Assembly (NCBI RefSeq): GCF_005222485.1
Contig: NZ_CP029078.1
Location: 1,640,001 to 1,704,000, forward strand
Source of the DNA: Streptomyces griseoviridis
GTDB lineage: Bacteria; Actinomycetota; Actinomycetes; Streptomycetales; Streptomycetaceae
Direction of reading: 5' to 3'
Length of the DNA: 64,000 nucleotides
Part shown: positions 8,475-17,153 of the stretch, one piece after another
Layout: each line of letters begins with the position of its first letter
How positions within the stretch are numbered: the stretch's first letter is position 1
The notes under the pieces: generated by a model
Told to the model about the DNA's origin: nothing
Database searches by the model: none
What the model saw: the letters and a program-made list of their open reading frames with translations, nothing else
Made by a program: the position numbers and the translations under genes

Positions 8475-9661
8475 CGGACGGGGTGGCGGTGCTCGGCGCG
8501 GGCATGCATCCGTGGGGCAAGTGGGGGCGCGGCTTCACCGAGTACGGCGCGGTGGCGGCCCGCGCGGCGCTCGCGGACGCCGGCCTCACCTGGGGCGAGG
8601 TCGGTTCGATCGTCGGCGCGGTCACCGTGCGTGGCGGGTATCCGGGGTATGTGGCGGGGGCGTCGTTCGCGAAGGCGCTCGGCTGGCAGGGGGCCCGGGT
8701 GGCGAGCGTGTACGCGGCGTGCGCGTCGGGGGCACAGGCCGTCGACACCGCGCGGGCGCAGATCCTCGCGGGGCTCGCCGACGTGGTGCTGGTGGTGGGG
8801 GGCGACGCCGCGCCCAAGGGATTCTTCCGGCCCGTGGGCGGGGACCGGCCCGACGATCCCGACTGGCTGCGTTTCCGGGTGCTCGGCGCCACCAACCCGA
8901 CGTACTTCGGGCTGTACGCGCGGCGGCGGATGGCCGTGCACGGGGACACGGCCGAGGACTTCGCGCTGGTCAAGGTGAAGAACTCGGCGGCGGGCGCGCT
9001 CAATCCGAACGCGCGCTACCGCCGCAGGGTCGGCGCCGAGGAGGTCGCGGCCTCCGCGATGGTCGCCGACCCGCTGCGGCTCCTCGACATCTGCGCGACG
9101 TCGGACGGCGGGGCGGCGCTGGTGCTGTCCAGCATGGAGTTCGCCCGCCGGCACGGCGTGGCCGACCCGGTCCGCATCCGCGCGGTGTCGACGGTGACAC
9201 CGCGCTACCCGAGCACGGTCCTCGACCTGCCGGACATCGCGACGGACTCCACGGTGGCGGCCGAGCCCCCGGACGGCTCGTTCCGGGCGTCCATCGCGCG
9301 GGCCGCCTACGAGGAGGCGGGCGTCGGCCCCGAGGACCTCTCCCTCGCCGAGGTCTACGACCTGTCCACCGCCCTGGAGTTGCAGTGGTACGAGGACCTC
9401 GGGCTGTGCGCGGAGGGCGAGGGCGCGAAGCTGCTGCGGGAGGGCGCGACGGCGCTCGGCGGGCGGATCCCGGTGAATGCGAGCGGTGGGCTGGCCTCCT
9501 TCGGGGAGGCCGTGCCGGCGCAGGCGATCGCGCAGGTGTGCGAGCTGACCTGGCAGTTGCGGGGGCAGGCTGGCGGGCGTCAGGTCGAGGGGGCGCGGGT
9601 GGGCATCACCGCCAACCAGGGCCTGTTCGGGCACGGGTCGTCGGTGATAGCCGTCCGGTAA
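8471..9661 (+). CDS. Thiolase / lipid-transfer protein-like acyl-CoA acyltransferase
   Basis: A 396-residue thiolase-fold enzyme of the SCP-X / nondecarboxylating type. The nucleophilic cysteine lies in YAACASG (Cys84). NASGGLASFGEAV and GLFGHGSS carry the C-terminal catalytic histidine region. It is predicted to cleave or form a beta-ketoacyl-CoA or an aldol-type CoA thioester in lipid, steroid side-chain or aromatic degradation. The GTG start at 8471 overlaps the upstream OB-fold gene by GTGA, and the pairing with a DUF35 protein is diagnostic of this thiolase group. The actual acyl chain is not readable from the sequence, and no other beta-oxidation genes are adjacent. Confidence 0.88.
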   Translation: MTDGVAVLGAGMHPWGKWGRGFTEYGAVAARAALADAGLTWGEVGSIVGAVTVRGGYPGYVAGASFAKALGWQGARVASVYAACASGAQAVDTARAQILAGLADVVLVVGGDAAPKGFFRPVGGDRPDDPDWLRFRVLGATNPTYFGLYARRRMAVHGDTAEDFALVKVKNSAAGALNPNARYRRRVGAEEVAASAMVADPLRLLDICATSDGGAALVLSSMEFARRHGVADPVRIRAVSTVTPRYPSTVLDLPDIATDSTVAAEPPDGSFRASIARAAYEEAGVGPEDLSLAEVYDLSTALELQWYEDLGLCAEGEGAKLLREGATALGGRIPVNASGGLASFGEAVPAQAIAQVCELTWQLRGQAGGRQVEGARVGITANQGLFGHGSSVIAVR

Positions 9662-9740
9662 AAGGCCGCCCGGCGCCCCGCGCCGGTGACGGTTCGACGG
9701 GCGTGCGGCCGTGGGGAGGCAGAGCCGGGCAGGCCGTGGG

Positions 9741-9774
9741 CGGCCCGTACCCCGGTCGGCGGGGGTGCGGGCCG
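9741..9774. terminator. Hairpin between convergent thiolase and cvnD
   Basis: A 13-bp stem with one G.U pair (CGGCCCGTACCCC with GGGGTGCGGGCCG) and an 8-nt loop. It lies between the thiolase stop (9661) and the cvnD stop (9783), placed to end transcription from either side. Confidence 0.6.
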
Positions 9775-9782
9775 TGCGCGGG

Positions 9783-10388
9783 TCAGGTCGTGACGGGGCT
9801 GTGGCGGCGCTCCGCGTACGCCATCGCGTGCTGGACGACCCCGATGAGGATCTCCTTGACGGAGGCGCGGTCCCGCGCGTCGCACAGCAGGACCGGGACG
9901 TCGCCGTCGAGGTCGAGGGCGCGGCGGACCTCGTCCTCGGGGTAACGGGCGCCGCCGTCGAAGCAGTTGACGCCGACGAGGAACGGGATGGAGCGCCGTT
10001 CGAAGTAGTCGATGGCGGCGAAGCAGTCCTCCAGGCGGCGGGTGTCGGCGAGGACGACGGCGCCCAGGGCGCCCTCGGACAGCTCGTCCCACATGAACCA
10101 GAAGCGCTGCTGTCCGGGCGTGCCGAACAGGTAGAGCACCAGGTCCTCGCGGAGGGTGATGCGGCCGAAGTCCATGGCCACGGTGGTGGTGCGCTTGCCC
10201 TCGACGCCACTGGTGTCGTCGACGGGACGGCCGGCCTCGGTGAGCAGTTCCTCGGTGCGCAGCGGTCTGATCTCGCTGACCGCGCCGACCAGCGTGGTCT
10301 TGCCCACGCCGAAGCCTCCGGCCACCAGGATCTTGAGCGTGACGGGCTCGACCGGGGGCTTTCCTCGCTCAGATCGCCCGAAGATCAT
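9783..10388 (-). CDS. cvnD: Conservon small GTPase-like protein CvnD
   Basis: A 201-residue Ras-like / MglA-like GTPase, last gene of a conservon. The P-loop is GGFGVGKTT (residues 24-32), switch II is FGTPGQQRF (89-97), and NCFD (141-144) stands where NKxD confers guanine specificity, so nucleotide preference is slightly uncertain. In characterised streptomycete conservons the CvnA-D proteins form a membrane-associated complex resembling a eukaryotic G-protein receptor system and influence development or secondary metabolism. The start at 10388 follows GGAGAA. It is 43 bp downstream of cvnC and ends at a hairpin facing the thiolase gene. Confidence 0.93.
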   Translation of the reverse strand: MIFGRSERGKPPVEPVTLKILVAGGFGVGKTTLVGAVSEIRPLRTEELLTEAGRPVDDTSGVEGKRTTTVAMDFGRITLREDLVLYLFGTPGQQRFWFMWDELSEGALGAVVLADTRRLEDCFAAIDYFERRSIPFLVGVNCFDGGARYPEDEVRRALDLDGDVPVLLCDARDRASVKEILIGVVQHAMAYAERRHSPVTT

Positions 10389-10431
10389 CGTGCGTTTCTC
10401 CTACGGATGGGGATGGGGGCCCCGGGCGCCT

Positions 10432-10827
10432 TCACAGCGCCCGGAGTCCGTTGATCACGTCGCGCAGAATGCTCTCGTCCGGCAGCTCGGCCGGGGGTAC
10501 CGGCCGGGTCACATGGACGAGTTCGCCGTCGACGAGGTCCCCGATGAGGACCCGCACGACGCCGACGGGCAGGTCGAGTTCGGCGGCGAGTTCGGCGACG
10601 GACTGCGGGGCTTCCCGGCAGAGGCCGACGATGTCCACGTGTTCGGGGGACAGCGTCGAGTCCTCTTCGGGGTCCTCCACGTGCGGTTCGGTGACGACCA
10701 CCGCGATCAGGTCGAGGCGGTGCTGGGCCGGGCTGGTGGTGCGGCCGCGCGTCATCGCGTACGGGCGGACGACGGGGCCCGCCTCGTCGTCGAACCAGTG
10801 GCTGCTTCCCTGACCGTCAGCGTTCAT
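10432..10827 (-). CDS. cvnC: Conservon protein CvnC (DUF742)
   Basis: A 131-residue DUF742 protein, third member of the conservon. The C-terminal half (LAAELDLPVGVVRVLIGDLVD) reads as a winged-helix-like segment, typical of the family, followed by the conserved ILRDVINGLRAL ending. The N-terminus contains the recognisable VRPYAMTRGRT stretch. Its biochemical role is unknown; it interacts with the other Cvn proteins. It is separated from cvnB by only 9 bp. Confidence 0.92.
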   Translation of the reverse strand: MNADGQGSSHWFDDEAGPVVRPYAMTRGRTTSPAQHRLDLIAVVVTEPHVEDPEEDSTLSPEHVDIVGLCREAPQSVAELAAELDLPVGVVRVLIGDLVDGELVHVTRPVPPAELPDESILRDVINGLRAL

Positions 10828-10836
10828 GGCATCTCA

Positions 10837-11274
10837 CTACCCGTCCGCGGGCTGATCGGTGCGGGGCGCGGCGGCCAGATGCGCGCCGACCCGCTTGACC
10901 AGGAGCGTCATCTCGTAGGCGACCTGTCCGACGTCGGAGTCGGCGTCCGAGAGGACCGCGAGGCAGCTGCCGTCGCCCGCGGCCGTCACGAACAGGAAGG
11001 CGTCGTCCAGTTCGACGACGGTCTGCCGGACGTTGCCCGCCTCGAAGTGGCGGCCGACGCCCTTGGCGAGGCTGTGGAAGCCGGAGGCGACGGCGGCGAG
11101 GTGCTCGCTGTCCTCCCGGGTGAGGTCCTTGGAGACGCCGGTGGGCAGGCCGTCCCCGGAGAGGACGAGAGCCTTGCGGATGCTCGCGACGCGTTCCACC
11201 AGCTCGTCCAGGAGCCAGTTCAGCTCTCCGGTGCTGTTGGTCGCGCTGTGGCCGGTGGCCTTCGGTGCGGTCAT
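10837..11274 (-). CDS. cvnB: Conservon roadblock/LC7 protein CvnB
   Basis: A 145-residue roadblock/LC7-domain protein, second member of the conservon. It carries the usual ELNWLLDELVERV opening helix and the GLPTGVS segment. By analogy with MglB/MglA, a roadblock protein beside a Ras-like GTPase suggests a role in GTPase regulation or complex assembly. The ATG at 11274 follows GGGGGA and overlaps the end of cvnA by 4 bp (ATGA). Confidence 0.93.
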   Translation of the reverse strand: MTAPKATGHSATNSTGELNWLLDELVERVASIRKALVLSGDGLPTGVSKDLTREDSEHLAAVASGFHSLAKGVGRHFEAGNVRQTVVELDDAFLFVTAAGDGSCLAVLSDADSDVGQVAYEMTLLVKRVGAHLAAAPRTDQPADG

Positions 11275-14117
11275 CGACCGTCCCCCTTGTTCGTTCCTTG
11301 TGGTGCTCCGCCGCCGGTGGCGTCGTCGCCCGCGGCGTTCTCCTCGCGGCCGCGCTGCCAGCCGCGTTGCAGCGAGGCCATGCGGCTGCGTACTTCGTCG
11401 GCGTCCCGGTCCTCCAGCGGCGGGCGGTCCGGTGTGCGCGCGGGGCCCTTCTTCAGCTGCGGCGCGAGGCTCGCCTGTCGAACGCGCCGGGGCAGTGCGT
11501 CGGTTCCCGTCTCCGGCGTGTCGGCCGCGCCGCCGCCTTGGGCGCCCCCGGCCGGCCGGCCGCCGCGCGCGTCACGGGCGGCGCGTGCGCCCTGCGGGCC
11601 CTCGGCGGGGTCCGCGGGGCCGCCGGTGCCGGGACGCAGCGGTGAGGCGCCGCGGCGGCGGGTGGGCAGCGCGGCGGCGGCGTCGTCGGCCGGGCGGCCG
11701 GGACCTGACGCGCCCGGCAGGCCGCTCGCCGCGGGCGTCGCGCCGCGCCGCCTGGACGGCAGTGCGGGGACGGCGTCCGGGGCCGGCCGTTCGGGGTCCT
11801 GCTCCTCGCGGCGGGCCCGGACCTCGGCGACCGGACGTCCGTGCGAACTGACCAGCTTCGGGGTGCGGCGCCTGGGCAGCGGGACGGGCGCGTCCCGGTC
11901 GCCGTCGCCACCCTCGCGCGCGTGCGGGACGGCGGGCGACGCGGCGTCGGTGCGGCCCGCGGAGTCCTGGGCGAGGCCGAGGGGGCGCCGGTGGCGGAAG
12001 ATCCCGCCGCGTTCGGTGTCGTCGTCGAGGGCGGGGAACTCCTCGACGGCGTCCAGGTCGACGGGTGCCTCGAGCTCGACCGGTCCGGCCAGCAGCACCG
12101 GGGAGAGGCCGGAGTGCGGGGCCGGCGCGGGGGCGAGCGCGGCCCGGCGGTTCTCCTCCTCCAGCTCGGCCTCCTTGGAGGGGTGCGGCCGGTCGAGGCG
12201 GAAGCCGATGCCGTTGGTGTCGGGGACGTCGTCGGTGAGCAGCGCGTCGGGGATGAAGACGATCGCGGTGGTGCCGCCGTACGGGGACGGCTGGAGGGAG
12301 ACGCGGACGTTCTGGCGCTGGGCGAGCCTGCTGACCACGAACAGGCCGAGCCGGTCGGTGTCGGAGAGTTCGAACTCGGGGGTCTCGGCGAGCCGCAGGT
12401 TGGCGTCGAGGAGGGCGTCGGCGGCCATGCCGAGGCCGCGGTCGTGGATCTCCAGGGTGAAGCCGTTGGCGACGCGCTCGCCGACGACCTGGACGGCCGT
12501 GTGCGGCGGTGAGAACACCGTGGCGTTCTCCATGAGTTCGGCGACGAGGTGGGTGAGGTCGGCGACGGCCGGTCCGGTGACGGCGACCTTCGGCAGCCTG
12601 CGGACCTCGATCCGCTCGTAGTCCTCGACCTCGGCGACGGCGGCCCGCACCACGTCCATCAGCTGCACGGGCTTGCGCCACTGCCGCGAGGGGGCGGCGC
12701 CGGAGAGGATCACCAGGCCCTCGGCGTGCCTGCGCATCCGGGTGGTGAGGTGGTCGAGGCGGAAGAGGTCGGCGAGCTCGTCGGTGTCGTCGGTGCGCCG
12801 CTCCATGGTGTCGAGGAGGGTGAGCTGCTTGTGCAGCAGGACCTGGCTGCGGCGGGCCAGGTTGACGAACACCTCGGAGACACCGGAGCGCAGCTCGGCC
12901 TGTTTGACGGCGGCCTCGACGGCGGCGCGCTGGAGGGAGTTGAGGGCGTTGCCGACGTCGCCGATCTCGTTGCGGTCGTACTCGAGGCGCGGGACCTCGG
13001 TCTCCACGTCGACCTGCTCGCCCGCGGAGAGGCGGCGCATCACGCTGGGCAGCCGGACGCCGGACGCCTCGTTGGCCTCCACGCGCAGCTGCCGCAGGTC
13101 GCGGATGAGGCCGCGGCCGACGCGCACCGACAGCAGGAGCGAGAACAGCAGGGCGACGAGGCCGAGGGCGCCGGCGACCGTGGCCTTGATGATGACGGCC
13201 ATGGCGACCGGGCGTACCCGGTCCTGGTAGCGGTCGCCCGCCTGGTCGTTGAGGTCGCCGAGTTCGTCCAGGACGTTGCCCGCGGCGGTGTCCCAGCTCT
13301 GCGCGGTGACCCGGCGCGGCGAGCCTGGGCCGTTGGACGCGGCGGCCTGTTCGGCGACGCGCAGGGGCGCGGTCTCGGCGTTCTTCCAGAACTGTGCGAA
13401 GCGCGCGCGTTCGGCGCCCGGCAGCAGCGGCAGGTTGACGTCGTACATCAGGTCGCGCTGGGCGACCAGGTCGGAGACGTCGCGGATCTCCTCCCTGGTG
13501 AGGGTGCCGACGACCAGGGCGGAGCCGAGGAGGGCGTCCTCGCGGGAGACGAGTTCACGGGCGCGCGCGAGGTTGACGAGGGCGCGGTACTGCTTGTCCA
13601 TCTCCACGTCGTCGATGACATGGAGGTTGATCAACAGGACGTAGCAGGGGTCGACCAGGCGGTTGTAGAGGTCGAGCGCCTGCGCGCGGTTGACGGTGCC
13701 GTCCTCGATGCTGCGGCGCAGCGACTCGATGCCGTCGAAGGCGTCCAGGACGGCGGTCAGCCGTTCGCCTGTGCCCGCGCCCATCGCGTCGCGCAGGTCG
13801 CCGTCGTCGGAATTGGCGCGGATCTCGGCGACGGAGGTGTCGGTGGCGCTGCGGCTGCGCCGCAGGTCGGTCAGGGCGTCGGAGGCCCTGGGGTCGGCGA
13901 GGTAGACGAGGCTCTGCCGGCGTTCCTGCTGGAGGACGCGGACGGTGTCCTCCAGGGGGTAGCCGATCTTCTCGACCACGTGGGTGACGTCGAAGAGCTG
14001 CTCGGCCTGACGTCCGGTGAGTACCGTGGCGAAGCCCCAGATCGCGGTGAGCGACACCAACGGCACGAGAAGCAGCGCCATAATCTTCCGGCGGATCGAC
14101 TTCCCGCGAAAGCGCAT
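11271..14117 (-). CDS. cvnA: Conservon sensor histidine-kinase-like protein CvnA
   Basis: A 948-residue membrane sensor. A first membrane segment (about residues 12-32, IMALLLVPLVSL) is followed by an extracytoplasmic nitrate/nitrite-sensing (NIT)-type helical domain, a second membrane segment (GLVALLFSLLLSV, about 320), a HAMP-like linker, and an ATP-binding HATPase region (ELMENATVFSPP; HDRGLGM; DRLGLFVVSRL). The long C-terminus is proline/arginine-rich and probably disordered. The start at 14117 (MRFRGKSIRRK) is set by GGGGGAGG upstream, 40 codons inside a longer open frame. It leads the cvnABCD operon. No cytochrome P450 gene follows, unlike conservons such as cvn9. Confidence 0.92.
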   Translation of the reverse strand: MRFRGKSIRRKIMALLLVPLVSLTAIWGFATVLTGRQAEQLFDVTHVVEKIGYPLEDTVRVLQQERRQSLVYLADPRASDALTDLRRSRSATDTSVAEIRANSDDGDLRDAMGAGTGERLTAVLDAFDGIESLRRSIEDGTVNRAQALDLYNRLVDPCYVLLINLHVIDDVEMDKQYRALVNLARARELVSREDALLGSALVVGTLTREEIRDVSDLVAQRDLMYDVNLPLLPGAERARFAQFWKNAETAPLRVAEQAAASNGPGSPRRVTAQSWDTAAGNVLDELGDLNDQAGDRYQDRVRPVAMAVIIKATVAGALGLVALLFSLLLSVRVGRGLIRDLRQLRVEANEASGVRLPSVMRRLSAGEQVDVETEVPRLEYDRNEIGDVGNALNSLQRAAVEAAVKQAELRSGVSEVFVNLARRSQVLLHKQLTLLDTMERRTDDTDELADLFRLDHLTTRMRRHAEGLVILSGAAPSRQWRKPVQLMDVVRAAVAEVEDYERIEVRRLPKVAVTGPAVADLTHLVAELMENATVFSPPHTAVQVVGERVANGFTLEIHDRGLGMAADALLDANLRLAETPEFELSDTDRLGLFVVSRLAQRQNVRVSLQPSPYGGTTAIVFIPDALLTDDVPDTNGIGFRLDRPHPSKEAELEEENRRAALAPAPAPHSGLSPVLLAGPVELEAPVDLDAVEEFPALDDDTERGGIFRHRRPLGLAQDSAGRTDAASPAVPHAREGGDGDRDAPVPLPRRRTPKLVSSHGRPVAEVRARREEQDPERPAPDAVPALPSRRRGATPAASGLPGASGPGRPADDAAAALPTRRRGASPLRPGTGGPADPAEGPQGARAARDARGGRPAGGAQGGGAADTPETGTDALPRRVRQASLAPQLKKGPARTPDRPPLEDRDADEVRSRMASLQRGWQRGREENAAGDDATGGGAPQGTNKGDGR

Positions 14118-14533
14118 GGCCTCCCCCAGCTCGCCCCCGTTCGACCCGGGGGTACACATGTGCGTCAACAAACGGCGCGAGCCTACTACCGACACGGAGT
14201 CAACTCGTAGAGCGGTCCGGAACCTGAACTTCCGCACGGGGGGCGAGACATACGGAGTTGTCCGGTCATTGCGGGAGATTGTGTCCCGCGTTCACCGGGC
14301 GTACGCCGGAGCCTGTTCGCAAGGTGCACACAAGTGGTTGGCCGGATTTTTGCGTTCGGCGGGAATCTTCTGGGCGGGCCGTTCGTCCTTCTCTACGGGA
14401 AATGGACGCGGAACCGGCCACATGAGCCGTATCGCGCACCCGTGCAGCGTAAAACAGCGCAAGCCGGGCACTCACTGGGGAGCCGTGTCATCGGGCACGG
14501 GGCGAGGGGTGTTCCGGCGGTGGGGAGTGACTC
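14118..14533. other. Intergenic region between divergent cvnA and membrane-protein gene
   Basis: 416 bp between divergent starts. It must hold the conservon promoter. I see candidate TTGACT and TTGACG hexamers on the minus strand (around 14202 and 14164) but no convincing -10 at a proper distance. A GGAAT near 14360 has a GTT only 14 bp downstream, too close for sigma-R. No gene was found. Confidence 0.4.
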
Positions 14534-14536
14534 GTG

Positions 14537-15088
14537 ATGGGCACGGCGGAGCGGCGCAGGACGCCCGGGGACGATCTGGGCGGGCGCCCGGCGGAGCGGC
14601 GGGGGCCGCGGGCCGGGGAGGGTGAGACGCGGGCGGCCGTGAACGGCGCGCGCGTGGGCGGTGCGGACGACGGTGGTGGCGGGCAGGGGCGGTCCGCCTA
14701 CCGGCCGCTGTGGGTGGAGGAGCCGGCCAGCCGGCGCCGGATGCCGGATCCGGTGCGGACGTCGGCGGTGCGGGCGGTGCTGATCATCGCCGTGACGCTC
14801 ATCCTCGCGATGGTGGCCTTCCTGTGCACCATGGCCGGGGTGTGGCTGGCCTTCCCGATGGTCCTCAGCAGCATCGCCGGGACGGTGGTGGCCACGTGGG
14901 GCGCGCTGGACGTCTGGGTGACGCGTCAGGTGTGGAACCAGCGCAACGGCGTGGTGTCGGCGCCGAGCAGCACGGCCCGCGCCCTGCGCCGGGAGCGCCG
15001 CAGGGCCCGCCGTCAGGCGAGGTCCGCGGCGCGGGCGCAGGAGCGGATACGCAGGAGGGGCGGGGCCGGACAGCTGTCCCACCCCTGA
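14537..15088 (+). CDS. Hypothetical two-pass membrane protein
   Basis: A 183-residue protein with a polar, glycine/arginine-rich N-terminal 70 residues, two adjacent hydrophobic segments (AVRAVLIIAVTLILAMVAF, then GVWLAFPMVLSSIAGTVVA) and a very basic C-terminal tail (RALRRERRRARRQARS). That suggests an inner-membrane hairpin with both ends in the cytoplasm. No enzymatic motif is visible. The start could be GTG 14534 or ATG 14537; both sit behind GGGGAG. It is divergent from the conservon, which makes a shared regulatory region possible. Function unknown. Confidence 0.75.
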   Translation: MGTAERRRTPGDDLGGRPAERRGPRAGEGETRAAVNGARVGGADDGGGGQGRSAYRPLWVEEPASRRRMPDPVRTSAVRAVLIIAVTLILAMVAFLCTMAGVWLAFPMVLSSIAGTVVATWGALDVWVTRQVWNQRNGVVSAPSSTARALRRERRRARRQARSAARAQERIRRRGGAGQLSHP

Positions 15089-15166
15089 CACGCGCGAACG
15101 GGCCCCGGCCGGGCGGGAGTCGACGTCTTCCGCGCCGGGCGCCGGTCTCCTCGGGGCGACGGGGCG

Positions 15167-15252
15167 CCTCAGAGCGCGGCGGGTCGGTGCGGGGCTCCCC
15201 GAGCGCGATCGGTCGGGTACGGGGTCCTCAGAGCGTGGCCCGTCGGTGCGGG
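15167..15252. repeat. Imperfect 27-bp direct repeat echoing the 3' end of the reductase gene
   Basis: 15167-15193 and 15226-15252 match at 24 of 27 positions, with a 59-bp period. The second copy includes the last codons and stop of the ferredoxin reductase gene (minus strand). The first copy lies downstream and would re-create a nearly identical tail ending in HRPAAL. Confidence 0.8.
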
Positions 15253-16463
15253 ACGCTCAGGGCGGCGGCCTGTCCCTCCCTTCTCTCCCTCTCCGTCTCG
15301 TCGTCCTGCCGGGCCAGTTCGCGTCGCATCCGGGTGAAGGGGCGCGGGCGGTCCACGGAGAGGACGGCGGTGGTGCGGCCGTCCCGTTCGCAGACGGCCA
15401 GCAGTCCGTCCGCGCCCGGTGCGCCGTCGTCGAGTCCGCCCTCGACGATCCGGACGGTGTCCCCGTCCAGGCGCCGCCCGGCGAACTGGACGCGGGAGCC
15501 GTACTGGTCCGACCAGAAGTACGGCAGCGACCGCGCGTGGTGCGTGGTGCGTCCGGCGAGGAGGTTGGCGACGGCTGCCCTGGGCTGCTCGGTCGCCGAC
15601 GTCCAGTGCTCGGCGCGGATGCCGCCGACCCGGGCCACATCGCCGACGGCGACGACCTGCGGGAGGGCGGTGGCGCAGCCGTCGTCGCAGAGGACGCCGT
15701 CGCGCAGCGCCAGCGTCGAGCCCGTGAGCCAGGCGGTGTTGGGGGCGGCCCCGATGCCGACGACGACCACATCGGCGTCGAGGACCCGGCCGTCGGTCAG
15801 TTTCACTCCGGTGACGGCGGCCGTGCCGCGCAGGGCGCCGACCCCGGTCCCGGTGATCAGGTCCGCTCCCCCGCGCCGGTGCAAAGCCGCGCAGACGGTG
15901 GCCAGTTCGGCGCCGAGCTGGGGCAGCAGCGGCAGCGGGGCGGCCTCCACGACGGTGACCCGGTGGCCGAGGGCGACGCAGGACGACGCGGTCTCGGCGC
16001 CGATGAAACCGCCGCCGATGACGACGACCCGGCGGGCGCCGCGGGTGAGTTCGGCGCGCAGGGCACGGGCGTCGTCGAGGGTGCGCAGGGTGTGGACGCC
16101 CGCGGGTGCGGGGCCGGGCAGCCGGCGGGCGGACGCGCCGGTGGCGATGACGACGCCGTCGCAGGTCACGGTACGGCCGTCGGCCAGGACGACGGCGCGG
16201 GCGCGGGGGTCGAGGGCGCCTGCCCGGACGCCGAGGAGCCACTCGGCGTCGAGCGCGCCCGCGTCCTCGGCGTCGGTGAGGGCGAGTCGGTCCTCGTCGG
16301 CGCGGCCGGTGAGGAAGTCCTTGGAGAGCGGGGGCCGGTCGTAGGGGTGGTGGGGTTCGTCGCCGACGATCACCAGCCGGCCGTCGAAGCCCTGGGCGCG
16401 CAGCTCCCGGGCGGCGTACAGACCGGAGAGGGAGGCGCCGACGACGGTGACGGTCCTCATCAT
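15228..16463 (-). CDS. FAD-dependent ferredoxin reductase (AIF / BphA4-like)
   Basis: A 411-residue NAD(P)H:ferredoxin oxidoreductase. It has an N-terminal FAD site (VVGASLSGLYAARELR), the YDRPPLSKDFL segment typical of dioxygenase and P450 reductases, a second Rossmann motif for NAD(P)H (VVVIGGGFIGAETAS) and the C-terminal VAVGDVA motif. It is predicted to pass electrons from NADH to the Rieske ferredoxin encoded immediately upstream, whose stop overlaps its start by ATGA. GGGAGGG precedes the start. The oxygenase at 23352 encodes only an alpha subunit, so this pair is the likely electron supply. That link is inferred from proximity and function. The 3' end is echoed downstream. Confidence 0.9.
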   Translation of the reverse strand: MMRTVTVVGASLSGLYAARELRAQGFDGRLVIVGDEPHHPYDRPPLSKDFLTGRADEDRLALTDAEDAGALDAEWLLGVRAGALDPRARAVVLADGRTVTCDGVVIATGASARRLPGPAPAGVHTLRTLDDARALRAELTRGARRVVVIGGGFIGAETASSCVALGHRVTVVEAAPLPLLPQLGAELATVCAALHRRGGADLITGTGVGALRGTAAVTGVKLTDGRVLDADVVVVGIGAAPNTAWLTGSTLALRDGVLCDDGCATALPQVVAVGDVARVGGIRAEHWTSATEQPRAAVANLLAGRTTHHARSLPYFWSDQYGSRVQFAGRRLDGDTVRIVEGGLDDGAPGADGLLAVCERDGRTTAVLSVDRPRPFTRMRRELARQDDETERERREGQAAALSVPHRRATL

Positions 16464-16783
16464 GCGGCGGTGCCCTCCCGCGCGACGAGATGGACGTGGA
16501 TGACGCCGTCGTCGACGGTGACGCGGTGGGTGCGGACCGCGCGGCGGGCCGGGAGGCAGGTCGGCTGACCGGTGCGCAGGTCGAACGACGCGGCGTGCAG
16601 CGGGCATTCGACCAGGCAGCCCTCCAGCCAGCCGTCGGAGAGCGAGGCGTCCTGGTGGGTGCAGGTGTCGTCGATGGCGTACAGCTCGCCGTCGTCCGTG
16701 TGGAACACGGCGACCGGCGGTGTCGTCCCGACACGGGCGGACTCGCCCCTCGGGAGGTCTTCCAAGCGGCAGACGGGAATCAC
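16460..16783 (-). CDS. Rieske [2Fe-2S] ferredoxin
   Basis: A 107-residue soluble Rieske ferredoxin with CTH (Cys41, His43) and CPLH (Cys60, His63), the two Cys-His pairs that hold the [2Fe-2S] cluster. The length and the absence of a membrane anchor match ferredoxins of ring-hydroxylating or demethylating oxygenases (BphA3/HcaC type). It shuttles electrons from the reductase to the oxygenase. The GTG start at 16783 follows AGGGGGG. It is the first gene of a two-gene operon with the reductase (ATGA overlap). Confidence 0.93.
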   Translation of the reverse strand: MIPVCRLEDLPRGESARVGTTPPVAVFHTDDGELYAIDDTCTHQDASLSDGWLEGCLVECPLHAASFDLRTGQPTCLPARRAVRTHRVTVDDGVIHVHLVAREGTAA

Positions 16784-16804
16784 GGGCCCCCCTCTCGGTC
16801 CGGG

Positions 16805-16810
16805 ACCCTA
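16805..16810 (-). promoter_or_regulatory. Candidate -10 box of the ferredoxin-reductase operon
   Basis: On the minus strand TAGGGT fits the streptomycete -10 consensus TAGRRT and lies 21 bp before the GTG start at 16783. The -35 is weak (CTGCAC, 16-bp spacer), consistent with a regulated promoter. Confidence 0.4.
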
Positions 16811-16843
16811 GAGTCCTGGACCTGCGGTGCAGGCGGATGGGGA

Positions 16844-16867
16844 GTTCGGACCTGCGTCGGTCCGAAC
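16844..16867. promoter_or_regulatory. Perfect inverted repeat upstream of ferredoxin operon, candidate operator
   Basis: GTTCGGACC-TGCGTC-GGTCCGAAC: perfect 9-bp arms with a 6-bp spacer, 60 bp upstream of the ferredoxin start and just upstream of the candidate promoter. It could be an operator or, less likely, an RNA hairpin. Confidence 0.45.
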
Positions 16868-16920
16868 GGGAAGGCGCGAAGGAGCGGAGGAGCGCACCGG
16901 ACGCACGGAGGAGCGGACGG

Positions 16921-16993
16921 GCAGACGTGCGGACGCACGGAGGAGCAGACGTGCGGATGAGCGGACGTGCGGACGCGCGGGCAGACGTGCGGA
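16921..16993. repeat. Short repeats GC(A/G)GACGTGCGGA
   Basis: Four copies of the 13-mer at 16921, 16945, 16961 and 16981, interspersed with GGACGCACGGAGGAG units. The tract is non-coding, between the ferredoxin and iclR genes. Confidence 0.75.
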
Positions 16994-17153
16994 CGGGCGA
17001 ACCGGCTCCGACGGACCGGTGGACGGGTGAGCCGGAGGGACGGGCGGGCCGGCTCCGGACGTCGTCGTCGTCGATCCGGTGGTCCGGCGGTCCTGACCTT
17101 CACAGGTCCGGACGGTTGGGCCCCTTACGGGGACCGGACGCTTCGGTAACATG

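Noticed and set aside
10156..12621. 821-codon plus-strand frame opposite the conservon
   Set aside because: Ser/Arg/Pro-rich shadow of cvnA-D; no recognisable domain.
14360..14385. GGAAT ... GTT resembling a sigma-R promoter
   Set aside because: Spacing is 14 bp; sigma-R needs 18-19.
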